Assembly (NCBI GenBank): GCA_021397835.1
Contig: JAJFZO010000889.1
Span: 310,001-374,000, forward strand
Reading direction: 5' to 3'
DNA: 64,000 nt
From: Moringa oleifera
Lineage: Eukaryota > Streptophyta > Magnoliopsida > Brassicales > Moringaceae
This document shows positions 1-12,600 of this stretch, piece by piece. The translations under genes and the position numbers were made by a program. The first letter of the stretch is position 1. The number at the start of each line of letters is the position of its first letter. Below the pieces are notes generated by a model that made no database searches, was not told where the DNA came from, and was given only the letters and a program-made list of their open reading frames with translations.

Positions 1-307
1 TGTCCTTGACCTGGTCCTGCGTGGGGGCGGCGCTTGTGGCAGTCTCGTTGGAGCCTTCCCGGTGGCTGACAGAATCGGACCAGATCTGGATAAGGCGCTG
101 CAGGGTGCGGTTGGGCACGAATTCTTTGCTCTGGAGCACCTGCATGGTAGCGGGGCAGGTGTTGTTGCCGCCGTCCAGCCACCGCTGGATGCTGGCGCGG
201 TCGTAGGTGACACCCGTGCACAGGCTGACAGGCGATTTCATCACGTCCAACGATATCGGACACTTGAAGAAGCTCGGCACCGTAATGTACAAATCATCCT
301 TCACCAT
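1..307 (-). CDS. U-box E3 ubiquitin ligase, PUB27/28/29 type (5' part only)
   Basis: Partial gene: the ATG is at 307-305 and 102 codons are open to the left edge, where the window cuts it. The protein begins [20 protein letters not shown] and continues through a complete U-box (about residues 10-84) with the hallmark stretches [26 protein letters not shown] and [11 protein letters not shown], followed by a helix ending in IQIWSDSV. The U-box recruits a ubiquitin-loaded E2 and is known to give E3 ligase activity; the missing C-terminal part is normally an ARM-repeat substrate-binding domain. The N-terminus is closest in memory to Arabidopsis PUB27 (CMPG2), PUB28 and PUB29, which are usually single-exon genes of about 400 residues acting in stress and defence responses. 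The coding part is clearly GC-richer than its surroundings. An IDA-like peptide gene lies divergently on the right, as for these PUB genes in Arabidopsis. Family is certain; the exact paralogue is not. Confidence 0.93.
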   Translation of the reverse strand, partial: MVKDDLYITVPSFFKCPISLDVMKSPVSLCTGVTYDRASIQRWLDGGNNTCPATMQVLQSKEFVPNRTLQRLIQIWSDSVSHREGSNETATSAAPTQDQVKD

Positions 308-580
308 GTTTACTCACGTTTAAGCGTCCTTTTCCTCTTTTCTTAAATCTTTATTGTTTGGGCAGCTAAAAAGGCAGAGAAATTTGAGCAACAGAGAAGA
401 GAGAGAGAAAGAGAAAGAGGGACGGAAGTAGAGAGAGAAGGTGGAGCTGGAAGAAAGGAGGAGAGTGGGGGTGGGTTTAAAGAGGAGAGAGAGAGTCAAA
501 TGTTTGGTGACGTCACCTTTTACTTTTTAAGGAGATTTATTGAAAAAGAAAAAGATTTCTTTAATACTTTATATATATTC
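308..580 (-). promoter_or_regulatory. Putative core promoter and CT-rich leader of the U-box gene
   Basis: Read on the minus strand, a TATA-like run (TATATATAA) lies at 577-569. A start site about 30 bp downstream would give a leader of roughly 230 nt down to the ATG at 307. That leader is strongly CT-rich (GA-rich on the plus strand, 390-495), which is common in plant 5' leaders. This is inferred from position and composition only. Confidence 0.45.
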
Positions 581-607
581 TCCCACTTTTGGTCTTTGGT
601 CAAAGCA

Positions 608-634
<27 letters not shown>
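608..634. repeat. (AG)n microsatellite
   Basis: Uninterrupted AG dinucleotide run of about 13 units, just upstream of the putative TATA box of the U-box gene. It creates an artificial Arg-Glu repeat in two plus-strand open frames that should not be taken as genes. Confidence 0.95.
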
Positions 635-638
<4 letters not shown>

Positions 639-1028
639 TTGTTTCTTTATTCAGAGTTCAGTCCGGGTATCTTTCTGCGCGTGTACCATTACGGTTTGCG
701 TCGTCAGATCAAAACCGTGCGTCCTCAGTAAGGATCACGAGGATGGCAATTCACGGCCATGATGTGAAGGAAGTGTACACGTGGGAGGGAGGGGGCTTTT
801 TGATGTTGGAGAGAGCAAAGCGTATAATGGGGGAGAGGAACGTGGGGTGTGTAGAGGGGGTCCACGGGAGCAATGAGGGCGAAGTGGGACCCGAAGGAGG
901 GTTCCATCTGTCGGTCTTGATTGCATCAGGAGACCCACCCACGTCCGATCTGCGGAAGAGAGAGCTCTCTCTGTCTCTCTTGTCTATTCCCTCTCGCTCA
1001 CCAATTTCTTATATTTTATATTTCTAAT

Positions 1029-4000
1029 TTAATTGAATTTATGGGTGAAATAATATGATGAAGGCAATTTAGGGAAACGTGTGCAGTGGGAGCCCAGATT
1101 TGAAGGGCAATGATCATATATTATAATGAAAATGTGGGCTATAGGGGACATGATTGCACACATTGTAATGGTAATAATATTAATTGCACCGAAAGTGGGT
1201 GTGCTGAGGGATTGGCGTCCATGGCAGTGGCACTCAGCCCTTTGTAACCCTACGAAACTACCCATCAAACTTTCACTGTCTCTGCATCATTGAACTCATT
1301 TTCACTTTTGTCCTAAATGAGGGTAATGTAAAGATTATTACTACAGTAACAACTGACAAAGGATGCAAGTAATGATAGTTCATAATTAATGTACAATTCA
1401 ATTCAATGCGTCCCATCCCTCTCTTACTTGGCCCCATCTCTTCATCTTTGCTTTGGTGAGCTTAATTTAGTAATTAAAATACCCACCAAAGTATCTTAGC
1501 TTATATTATATGGACAATTAATAAAACTTAAAGTGTGTGTAAATTAAATGAATTGGGTCGTAGAGTTGTAGGCTACTGTGATTGTCAAAAGTACGTGGAC
1601 ACTTTAATTTTCATGTGAATGTGACAAAGACAAGCTTAGTAAGAAACCAAAACCTAACCTAATTGGAAACCAAAGTCCAATTTGGGGGATCTATTTTCAA
1701 AGTCAAATTTTCCCAAAATCTAATCTTCCAACCTCATATAATTTAAGGTCACTAAAGTCCTATTGCCACGGGGATCTCATGTTAAAGACACTTCCGTCTG
1801 GTATAATCCAAGCCATTTACCATATTTAAATCTTCTTTTTAGATTGCTACAACACTTTCAATTTCGAGTGACATCCCCTTATCATAATTAATAATTTATA
1901 CTCTATTACAAGTATCGGGTTCCTTCAAATTAACTTTATTAAATTTTGTATCGGATACAATAAATTTTGATAACGTTAAGAAAGCCGGAAAATGAAATGG
2001 GAAAGGCCTAGAAGTCATAAAAGACGGTGTTATATGGAAGTTTGGGCATCAATCATACCGGATGATATAATAGTGGGCAATTAGTCAGTCTATAGATTTT
2101 AACAACAATTTGTTTGACTTAGATTTATATACCAAATTAAACTTACCCGTTAAGCTTTTATCTTCCAATTATGAAATTATCAGTTCAATATTGTCGGGTA
2201 GTTCCCAAAATCAAATTGAACACACTTTCAAACCATTTTTTTGACTTTACTTCTTAGTCATATTGTTGAATTGAATGCATTTGACGTTTCAAGTAATGTG
2301 TTTATCGTGTTAGAGTCGCCTTCACGTATCTTCTATGGACTTTTGTTGTCGATGGTGTCTTCCAATTTCAAAATCGTATCTATGACTAATACTCAAACTA
2401 GGGAAAAATAAAATTTTATTTGGTTATAAAGTTATAGAAGCGAGTTCTTTGCTTCCGTGATGATTAGAATTATTTTTTGCTTACAAGACACCTATATCCA
2501 AACAAAGTGATCGTGTGCAATGTGTAATGATCAATGGGGTGCATTGAGTATACGCATCCTTCATTGATTAAAACTTAATCTCCTCGCACCGTTCGTATAT
2601 CTATAAATATACATTTTTTGTTATTTTTATTAGTTTAATAAGAAAACATTTACAAAAGTGTATGATTTAAAATTATCACAAAATATATATATATGGTTGT
2701 TTTATAATAATTCAATCAAATAAGATATCAGTTTAAATCATTTTAAATTTTTAAAATAATTTTTAAATCATAAGATTTTAATAAAAACAATTTTAAAATC
2801 AACAATATTCATATAAAAATAACATTATTAAATTGACATCTACTATAAAATTAAAGTTTAAAATGTGATTAACGAGACTTAAAAGCCACTATGATATGTG
2901 ATTCAAATTTCATATTACTCATAAGAATTTTTATTAATAAAGGTAAAAATTTAATTTTTTTCATTTATAAAAATGTTTAAACCGTCAAGATTATACAACA
3001 TTATTATTAAATAAATTTTATAGAATTACTTAATTTAATATCTTACATAATAATTTAAATTATGTGCAACATAATAATAATTTTCTTTTTAAAGAATTAA
3101 GATTTCATGCATGTATTTTGAACAAGTAATCATACACACAAATTTCTACGAAATTGAGACTCATGCACCAATGAAAGGAAAGAATTAAGTGACACATGAA
3201 TTTGTTGATTGACTAATAAGTTAGGCGTAAATACGGAGCATAGAACACACGCATGCTCTATAAGCAATCAATTATGCGTGGCACACGCATGCGACAGCAT
3301 ACAAAAGTCACGAAATTAGGTTTTGCAAAATTATTAGTGATAATGTCTTCTTAGTTACCATGAGGTTAGATAAGATAATATTAATATAATAATATAAGAT
3401 TAAGGTTAATGAAGGTGGGTGCTTGGATTTTGTGATAACAGTTGGCAAGTAGGCGTAATAAGGTAAGCAATTAATTTAGTTAGTGGGGCATCAACTTATT
3501 TGGATCCCACTATCTCCTTGGTATTATTATTCATCCATCCATTTCATTTGATTTGATTGTTCTTTTTGTACTTTCTAAAGTCAACTCTTTTTTGGATTCT
3601 TTTTTTTTATTACTATTTTTATTGGTTGAGAATTTTTAGTTCTAATATTTGATATTAGGTTTTTATTTTGCAAGAAATAACCCAAATGTCATATTTCGAA
3701 TTTTTTTTTTATAAAAAATAAAAAAATATTGCTTACCCATTTAAGGTTTCTTACCATCCTTTTAGTTCTAAAATAAAAATGTCCATTTATGAGAAAAAAA
3801 TTAAGGAAAAACATATGCTTTTTTTTTTTATTTTTCAAAGATTATTAAATTATATTTTGTGTTAAAAATAATAAAAACTTTTACGGGCAATAAATTTGTT
3901 CAAAGTGATTTGTCTTTTGTTTATTATGGAACAATAAATTTTGACATTTATTTTCTCTCAATAAATTTCTTCTTTCAATGGTTGTTGTCAAGGATTAATT

Positions 4001-7000
4001 AAATTCAGAAACACCTTTTTTGAATTTTCCACTCAAGAGTGAGGTTTGTTTTTTTAATTTAAAAAATTATTTAAAATAAGATTATATCAAAATAAATGGA
4101 TAGCCATATTGTTAAAAAAGATTTTTGATAATTTAAATAAATTAATTTTTTAATGAATTCGAGTCTTATTAAATAATATGTGTTTGTACATTATTAATGA
4201 TGCATTAATATATTATTAATGAATGAGAGAAAACTTTGAGAAAAAAAACATAAGATGATGATTACATTCAATTTCCCAGAAAAAAGATGGCATGATAAAT
4301 TGTGTGAAGTTGTTTGGGTCTTCTTTTAATTTTAACATTTTATTTATTTATTTATTTAATATGATTATATATATTATCATATTATTTTAACATACTTAAA
4401 AATAAAACTTTGAAATTTTTTATTAAAATCAATTTTCAGTAGATAAAGCAAATTATTGTAGTAAATATGTTGTATTTGTGAAAAATGATTGACCAAATCT
4501 ACATGGTTTTGTGTCTTTAATATATGATTTTTTAAATATTTATGCATGTCATAATGAAAAAAATTGGTAATGTGACTTTTTTTTAAAATTACTTTTTTAT
4601 TAATAAAGGTTTAATTTCATATTTTATTTTTTAATTTATCTTATAAATTAGTGATCATCAGAAAATAAATTATAAAAATTCAAAATACATAAAGTAAGTC
4701 ACAAAGACACATACAAATAAATGAAGAAACCATGCAAATAAGAAAAAAGAAAAAGGAGATTAACATTCATAGAACACATATGTAAAATAAGGCATGAAAA
4801 CTAAAAAGACTTGAAGATATAATAATTAATCAAAAAATCTACACACAATTTGTTAATTTCATTTAATTCAAATTTTAAACTTAATATGTTTTTAATTTAA
4901 AATTTTGAATTTTAATTTAGTTTAATTTTATTTTTACAATATCATTTTTGATCTAAATTGAATATTAATTTAAATCAATTATGAAAATTAAAAGTATTTT
5001 ATAGTTGAAATGCGTCAAAAATACTTTGAATGAATTGTAGACTCCATTTGAATCAATAGCTTAAATTTAAATAATTTTAAATTTATATTTTATTTTTTAT
5101 AAAATTTTTAATTTTTTAAATATAATTTTTTAATTTTTTAATATTTACAAAATTTTAAAATTTTTTATGATGATAATTTGAATTTTCTTTTACATTCGTA
5201 CAAAATTTTAAGTCAAAATTTATTATACAATATTTTTAATTTAAATATTTTTAATTTTTAATAAAATATAAATTAAACTAAAATAAAAAATAAATATAAA
5301 ATTAAACCAAACCAAATTCAGAGTTTGAATTGAAAATAGAATATATTTGAATTTTTTAATATATTTACCTATGAAATCTTATAGAGAAGATACAAAAATT
5401 ACAACCGAAGACATGAAAATTGAAAACAAAAGGCACAAATATAAAAACAAAAAGTATGAAAATTAAAGGCATGAAAACATCACATGTGATTTGAGACTTC
5501 TGGACAACAATCCAATAATCTTCCTTCACATTTCAACAATAATTCTATAATATTCACAAAATGAAGAGTTAATTTTTGTTTTTTAAATAATTTAAAAACA
5601 ATATGCAAAGCCTAAACAAATACTCGTTGTAATAACAATGAAATTAATCAATAAAAATACAAAAAATACAAAATAAATCTCTTTTTTTAATTAAATATTG
5701 TTGAAAAAAAAGAAAAAAAATCTATGAACACAATTTCAATTACATATATGATGTTTGTGAGTCTTAATAAAAAAAAATTTAGTACAATATCTTAAAAAAA
5801 TAAATGATCAAATCATTAAAGAAGAGTCGAGTAAGGTTGCATTTACTATTCAAGCTAAATTTGTAACAAATTTACCTAATTTATTTTTTTAAGAAAATAA
5901 CTTTTTCACCATATAAAGAATTAAATAACTAGAAATTACTCTTTTTATTTAAATTTATGATAATTTTGTAATTCTCCTTTTCTTTTAAATAAAAGTTTAT
6001 TAAAAATTAAAATTACTATTTTTTTATCATTTTTAAAAATTTCCATTAGATAATAACCAAAAAGTTAGAAAAAAAAAAAAAGTTTCCCATTATTTGGGGC
6101 ATTGAATGGGGCTTTTTGAAATGGGTGCTAAGATCAATAATATTTTTGGTTAAGTGTTATAATTATTAATATTTTTATTTTGGAAGTGAACAATTTTCCA
6201 TTGATAGGAAAAATATATAAAAGGAAAGTTGGTTTGAGTGTGTAATTGAAAATTGTAAACCCAAAAGAAAATAAAAAATAAATTAACATATAAAAGAGTA
6301 AAAGTTTTGGGTAGGAGATAATTTCATAAGAATATGATTGCAAATGATAATTATATCTGCCATGCACGCGTGATAATGCAGTGAATCTCACATTTTTACG
6401 GTCCGACTCAAACATAATTATGATGCCATATGTCAATTAACCTTACCACTATGTAATTCTTTTTTAAATTTAATTTAAAAATGAAATGTGTTGTATTAAA
6501 ACCATTAAATTAAAAGTCATATTAGTCCATTTATAGAAACGCAATTCCTACAGATTAAAAAAAAAAAAATTATCTGATTTGAATTAATGTTGAATTATTT
6601 TTTAAAAAATAAAAAATATTTTTTATAATTGATTATATTGAACTCACTAATAATGAAGACGGATCCCTCAAATCAAATTGACGAAATGGTATTAATTTGA
6701 GCACCCTGAAAACACAATTAATTTAATTTAGATTAAAATTGGATAATTATGATCTTTAAATATATTATTAACAACAATTTTATATGATGTCATTAAATTT
6801 ATATATACATTGATAAAGGGCAAAAATGTGGCCCTCATTGGTGTACAAATATTTAAGACCTGCAAGTATTCTGATTCTCATCAGAAGAAAAAGTAAAATC
6901 GAAAGGCTGCAAATTGGTTTCCACATTTTCTAGTGTTGCCTGTGGGAGGATAAATTATGCACCCAATATTGGTCCCGTAAACACGAAAAATCTAGAAATT

Positions 7001-7300
7001 CCCTTTTCTTTTTTTAATAAAGAGTAAATAAATTATGTATTTTTTGATTTGTGTTTTTTTTTCTAGAAAAGAAACATATTATATGGTTACGGTGTACGTA
7101 GTTTTGATGTTAACTGGGCATGGGAGAAGCACTAAAGCTGAATACTTCACTGGAGATGTACATATATATGTGTGGTGTCCAATTGATAAGTTTGTGGCTG
7201 TGATTTGTCTCTCTAACTCAATGTGACCCACTTAAAGTAAGCCTGATTCAGGTGATAAACATGCAGATAATCAAAATTGTTATAAATTATTATAAGTGAT
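1029..7300. other. AT-rich intergenic DNA, no gene seen
   Basis: More than 6 kb with dense poly-A/T runs and stop codons in all frames. No open frame resembles a known family, and no RNA gene was recognised. Two copies of the motif acacgcatgc lie about 35 bp apart (near 3247 and 3283), and 5168-5275 resembles the interior of inverted-repeat elements found further right. Confidence 0.7.
5168..5275 (+). repeat. Block related to the interior of the 34 kb and 56 kb inverted-repeat elements
   Basis: A stretch starting GATGATAATTTGAATTTT and containing AAGTCAAAATT followed by AT-rich sequence ending in TTTTTAATAAAAT lines up by eye with 34648-34770 and 56361-56475. Convincing terminal inverted repeats were not found around this copy, so it may be a fragment. 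Much of it is low complexity, which lowers confidence. Confidence 0.4.
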
Positions 7301-7319
7301 GATGTTTTAATTTTGTTGG

Positions 7320-7790
7320 TAAGGCAATTAAGCGATCAGATGGCCGTCCTGGTAGGCAAGGAGATAGAGTTCTCCCTGAACCTGAAGAAATGTGGCGCTG
7401 TTTGTTTACAGGTGATAAAGTAGGAAATAATATCATGTGATGCAACAGCAGGCAACAGGTTGGCTGTTTTTAGCTTTACCCAAGTGGGGCCCGAACCTCT
7501 CGAGCAAACAGGTGGCCCACATCTCTCCCCTGCCCTTTTTTTTGGGTTCACCGAAAACTCGGTCGATCTTAGCCGCTGTTTACAAAGATGTTCTGCCCTA
7601 GCTAACCCACCATTACCAGACCAGACCAGACCAGGCCATCTCTTCTCTTCAATCACCCTTTGGTTCAAACTGGGGTTTGGTTGTGGGAAGGGAAACTGCA
7701 ATGTGTTTTGTGTCAGAAGTTTCTACGACCATTTCTACTTTGTTGTTTACACACAAAATTCGTGGCCAACTAATAACTCGTTGTCCTAAT
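7320..7790. other. Less AT-rich island of unknown function with a 27-codon ORF
   Basis: This segment is much less AT-rich than its flanks. On the plus strand 7340-7423 encodes a 27-residue ORF starting MAVLVGKEIEFSLNLKK and ending at TAG; the codons before its ATG stay open back to about 7300. A second frame through the same bases is also open. Longer frames lie at 7336-7701 (minus) and 7460-7789 (plus), but their proteins look unlike any family I know. It could be a decayed exon, a non-coding RNA or a regulatory island. I do not call a gene. Confidence 0.3.
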
Positions 7791-8747
7791 TAATTAATAC
7801 TAACCTCATCTACATCATCTTAATAATTTATTACACAAAGCAACAACATTTGCCCTTATCTTATCTCTTTCCTTTGGTTCAATAAGCTAATGGAAGAATG
7901 CAAGTATTAACATGCAAGCTTATCATAAGCTCCACCGTTTGTAATCCACACAATACAAATGAAGAGGACAAGTTGACAGTGAGGCTACTGCGGGTCTTTC
8001 ATGCATCCTTCTGATCGCTCTTTGTGCAGGCACAGTGCACACGTTCTTGTACTCAAAGTTAAAAGATGAACAGTCGCCATTGATGGTAAGAAACAGTGGG
8101 GTGGCATAGGGATTAGATTGAAGTCAGTAAACCGTACGCTGACAAACTGCAAAACAAATATGACTTCGGATTTGTTTACTCACTGTTCTTCCACATTTAC
8201 ACAAAGCTTCTGTTTCTCCATTTTTTCAGGCAAATGGGTAACATTAACCTATCTACACTGCTAATGTTTTTAAATATATGTCTGTATGTACGTATGAGTT
8301 GTGTACATGGAAAGCATCAAATCAAACCCTAAAAGAAGGAAATGGCAGAGGGGGACAAGTCAGCCTCTTACGGACACACTAAACCAACAGTTGCAATTCT
8401 TTACACAGTCGGCCATTAATTTTCTGTGGGACCAAACACTCACCTAACCAGCAAACGAAAATTAGGAAAAAGATTGACATAACATCAAACCCATCACTTT
8501 TGTTTTCCTCTCTTTGCTCCCATCTTCCTTTCTTTCTTTTCTGCTACAGTTTCTTTTCCCATTTGACAAACACAATGCCCTTTCTCTTTTGGCTTGGAAA
8601 GATCACTTTCTCTCGGGTTTTTATGGCTATAACCGCATTAGACACAATCAACAAAGCTTTGGAGAAAAAGCTTCTTCAAAGCTTTTTCACTTTTTGCGTC
8701 CAACATTACTACTACTTGTAGAAGCATCGGATTTTCTTTTAAAAGTT

Positions 8748-8970
8748 AACTCTCTCTCTCTCTCTTCCTCTCCCTCTCATTCTCTCGTTCTCTCGCTCTC
8801 TCTCCACCACATTGCACATCGCAACATACACAAAACAACGCAAACCCAACGGCTCAATCGAACAACCACCATCCTGCATTCCTTTGTCCATGTTTTCTGT
8901 TCTCACAATCTTAAACCCTCAAAGAGACCAGTCAAGTACCCTCTTTCTATTTCTCTCTCTCTCTCTCTCT
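8748..8970 (+). promoter_or_regulatory. TC-rich leader of the IDA-like peptide gene
   Basis: The 250 bp before the IDL start codon hold two TC microsatellite tracts (8748-8764 and 8951-8970) in a C/T-rich context, the composition typical of plant 5' leaders. The second tract ends about 20 bp before the start codon. No convincing TATA box was picked out. Confidence 0.5.
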
Positions 8971-8992
8971 TTTGGTGCTGTAGTTCTTTTGC

Positions 8993-9220
8993 ATGATGAG
9001 TAGAAGACCTCTAGTTCTGCTTCTCTGTTTTGTCTTGTTGTTCGTCTTCGTTTTGGGTCATTCCCATGGCTCAAGGACTACGAATGTTTTCAAGGTGAAG
9101 CCGAATTCTCAGTACACAGGCCACTTCTTGGGGTTCTTGCCTAGACACTTACCTATACCAGCTTCTGGTCCTTCGAGGAAACACAATGATATTGGCTTAC
9201 AAAATTGGAGATCGCCATGA
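8993..9220 (+). CDS. IDL4: Secreted IDA-like peptide precursor (IDL2/3/4 type)
   Basis: A 75-residue single-exon prepropeptide. Residues 1 to about 25 form a signal peptide: two Met and two Arg, then a long Leu/Val/Phe core ending near GHSHGS. The C-terminus carries the family hallmark: FLGFLPRHLPIPASGPSRKHN (residues 45-65, core PIPASGPSRKHN at 54-65), followed by DIGLQ. In the IDA family this region is cleaved to a Pro-rich peptide, often hydroxylated, that is sensed at the cell surface by HAESA-type LRR receptor kinases and controls cell separation and stress responses. The GFLPRHLP..AS.PSRKHNDIG pattern agrees best, from memory, with Arabidopsis IDL4. Two in-frame ATGs lie side by side (8993 and 8996); I use the first. 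The symbol marks the best family match and is not a proven orthology. Confidence 0.92.
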   Translation: MMSRRPLVLLLCFVLLFVFVLGHSHGSRTTNVFKVKPNSQYTGHFLGFLPRHLPIPASGPSRKHNDIGLQNWRSP

Positions 9221-9638
9221 AGAGACTTAGACTCCACCGATTAGTTTTTTGAACAAAAGAAAGAAAGACAGAAAAACAAAAAAGGTGACTTGGTTCTTTT
9301 CTTCCTTTTTTCCTTTTCCTTTTCTTCCTGAAAACCAATGAGGAGTTGGTGGGTACTGTACATATTGGGGTTGTTGGGTTAATCCATTTTTGGTTGACGG
9401 TGTTTTGTTGCAGAAACTTGTAATGGGTATGTGTGGTATCCTCCTTTATACTCTCATGAAGGACTGCTTCGTTATTTCTAAATTTTCCCTTTTTGGTGTG
9501 TATGAAAGGTAGAGAGAAAGAAACATCACTAGCTTGTCAGATCCTCTAATCACTGAATTTTTCTTCCATTCTCTGTTTGCTCGGGGGATAATCTTCTGTA
9601 TAACCAATGAATTAATACATGCAAAATCTTGTACAGGA

Positions 9639-9662
9639 TCTCTCTCTCTCTCTCTCTCTCTC
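9639..9662. repeat. (TC)n microsatellite
   Basis: About 12 uninterrupted TC units downstream of the IDA-like gene, in a generally CT-rich stretch to about 9705. Confidence 0.95.
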
Positions 9663-9699
9663 CTTTCAATCTTCTTCCTTTAGGTATCTCTCTCGCTCT

Positions 9700-12600
9700 C
9701 TTCACAATACATACATTATATTGAGCATTCAGATTCAGAATTCCAAGACAAAATCAATCTCATGGTAATCTACTCTGCCATTCAGTAGAGGAAAGGTGAT
9801 TTAATTTCATGGGTTCACGGATTTGTGATTGTACCCTCTTGATTTGGTGGATATGCAGTAAGGCCGTACAAGCCGCCTTGGTCAAAAGGCAAACTTAATT
9901 TGTGTATTTTATTTACCCTAAAATAATAAAAAATAATAATCCTGTAATTAATTTATTTTTTGGAGTAAATTTAAAATTTTCAACTTTATTTAATAATTTC
10001 CAAGTTTGATATAATTATGATAGAAGAAGTGGGTACTAGTTGTATTGAATTATTGTGTGACATTGAAACAAACAAGGTATGGAGAGGTATCGCAAGGTAC
10101 CCGATTATAACGCAATAAGGGCAAAGGCAATGAGCTTGATGGCCTCCATCAACTCAAACTTGTCCCTTCTATATGGATCCAAAGTATACTTATTATTATT
10201 GTTTAGGGCTAGCTACCTCCATCCAAAATTGATATTTCACAATAATAATACGCACTTATTCATATTGATACTTTTAATATCCAACTAAGTTTATCATCAT
10301 TAAATTGTTACGTATTAATATTTTTTAAAAAAATTAATAAACTTTAAATAAAATTAATAAACTTTAATATGGGTTTGAAATTGGGGATTGAAGTTGGCAA
10401 TCTATTTTTGAAAAATTATGTCTTCAATTGAATTAGGATTTGTGGCAAGAAAACAAATGGAGATTTTGGGTTTTTTCAGACATAAATTAAATGTTGACGG
10501 TCAAGACATATGATAACATTTCGTCAACAATGTGTTTGTTTTTTAATTTTTGGACGTACCATGTGATGCTCCTGACTTTTCTATGTACCATACTATATAA
10601 TTAATATGGACCGTCCCCTTCGCATGTCAACATTAAGCATTTAATTACTTAGCCTAGTACTTTTTTTAAAAAAATTTTTAACCAAAGTTCCCTGTTTCAT
10701 GGCAAAAGCTAAATCAAAAGAAACCCTAAAGTTTCAATTTGGATAAAAGAGCTAGAAATACAATTATGGCTTATGGATTATACAATTAATTTGTGGGTAC
10801 CTTTTTAAAATAATTTTTTAGGGTTTCTAATCAAAATTTTAAAATTGGTTGGAAGAGACCATCAATTCATGTACTAGAAATCATGACAATGATTAGATTA
10901 AAAACCCTAAGACGCTGGCTTTATCACGTTTGTCGTTGAAAGACGGCGCAAAATCAAACATTTTTTATGCTAAAATAGTGTATAATCTTTGCTTTAATAA
11001 CTTTAGGATATGAGATTATGTCCGTTGTGAAGGATTAATATTTGGTTTTGGACGCTATTAATCACCGCCCGTGTTAATAGGCTCATTGAATCACACAGTT
11101 AGCATAAGGTTATCCATAATTACCATCATTAGAAGCACTAATGCATCTACAGTAAACCGGATTCAAATCTTAATTATCTCGGATTTTCTTTCCGGGTCTT
11201 CTTTTCCACTATCATAACATAAACTCAAATATGGATATTAATTATTTGGTATCTAGACTTGTTAATTAATGTGTGCTTATAAACCCTAAATCATATATAC
11301 ACTTATACTTTCCCGGTATGCATGTGGTATAATTCTACAATATGTGTAGAAAGAAGAGGATTATGAAATGGTCATAATTTACGGTAATGATTTTATAGAT
11401 AATGGGCTGACAGCAATTATGAGTTTTCATTATTTTAATTATCTTATATAGTATCATAAGATAATTAAAATAAAAAATAATTTGAAGCTTATTTTATATT
11501 TAAATTTACTGAAAATCAAAAATTCAGATCAACTTAAAAAAATAACTCAAATGTTAAAATTAATACATAATTTTAATTTAATTTTTTTATTTTTATTCAA
11601 ATAATTCTTAATAAATTTCAATTTCATACTGTTGGCACGATCATTTTGTTCAAGACAAGCAATCCTTGTAAATGATGATTCACTTTGTAGAAAAGCTTCA
11701 ATTGAAACGGAAATGCTAATGCGGTATATACGTTGGGCATCATTGTCAATAATTTCACCGTGTTGAGGTGTATATACTTTGCTATTATTATTCACGGCGG
11801 TGGCTCGTATTATTATACCTTAAATGGAATAAATATTTGTGATCATTGTTTATAAATGCTACTTTGTTGAGTGGTAATGAACTGTAAATTTGTTTTAATT
11901 TTCACAATGATTTCCAAGAAATTATGTTCCGTTCAATAACAAAATTATCACACTAATTTGATACCTAAACGGTGATTTGGGCATCAATTATTGTACATGA
12001 CGGTCCATATCTTATTTGATGAAATAATGGTGAACAAAGCTTCATTATGTGACATAAATGGTAATGATACATACATGCATACACTTTGCGACATTATAGC
12101 CCGACTCACGATAATTCCGGCATTGAAATGGAAAGTATATGTATTCACTTTCATTACATTATCTTTTGTGAGAAACGACTAAGTGATTCAAGTAGCATCG
12201 TAATTTAGTAAAAACGTTTGCTTATAACATAATAATAATAACATATCGTTAATTGCTAATATTACAAATTTTCTTTTAAGATTTATATAATATCCTTTCA
12301 TCAAGTTAATTAAGGGTAATGGTGATGATTGCAAATCAAATTGGGCCCAATCACATTTCAGTTAAGCAAATATTCAATTAAATTAGATGTTAATTATAAT
12401 ATTACAGTGATCCCTTAAGCTGTGTGAACTCAACTTGGAAATTTATTAATTATCAATTAATTACATCGCATACTTACATGTTAAACAATGAGACACTAAT
12501 TCAGCAATCCTTAATTATTATTATGTAATCTTATATTAGATAAGTTTTCTTTTCGTAATCTATTTAGCAATTTCTAATAGTTTTCATTTTAATTAGAAAA

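Noticed and set aside
500..1027. 175-codon plus-strand frame with an Arg-Glu repeat
   Set aside because: The repeat is the AG microsatellite in translation, and the rest has no family resemblance. The region is the upstream flank of the U-box gene on the other strand.
10079..10288. 69-codon frame starting MERYRKVPDYN
   Set aside because: Only the first 40 codons look protein-like; the rest is AT-rich noise. No homologue recognised, no splice context.
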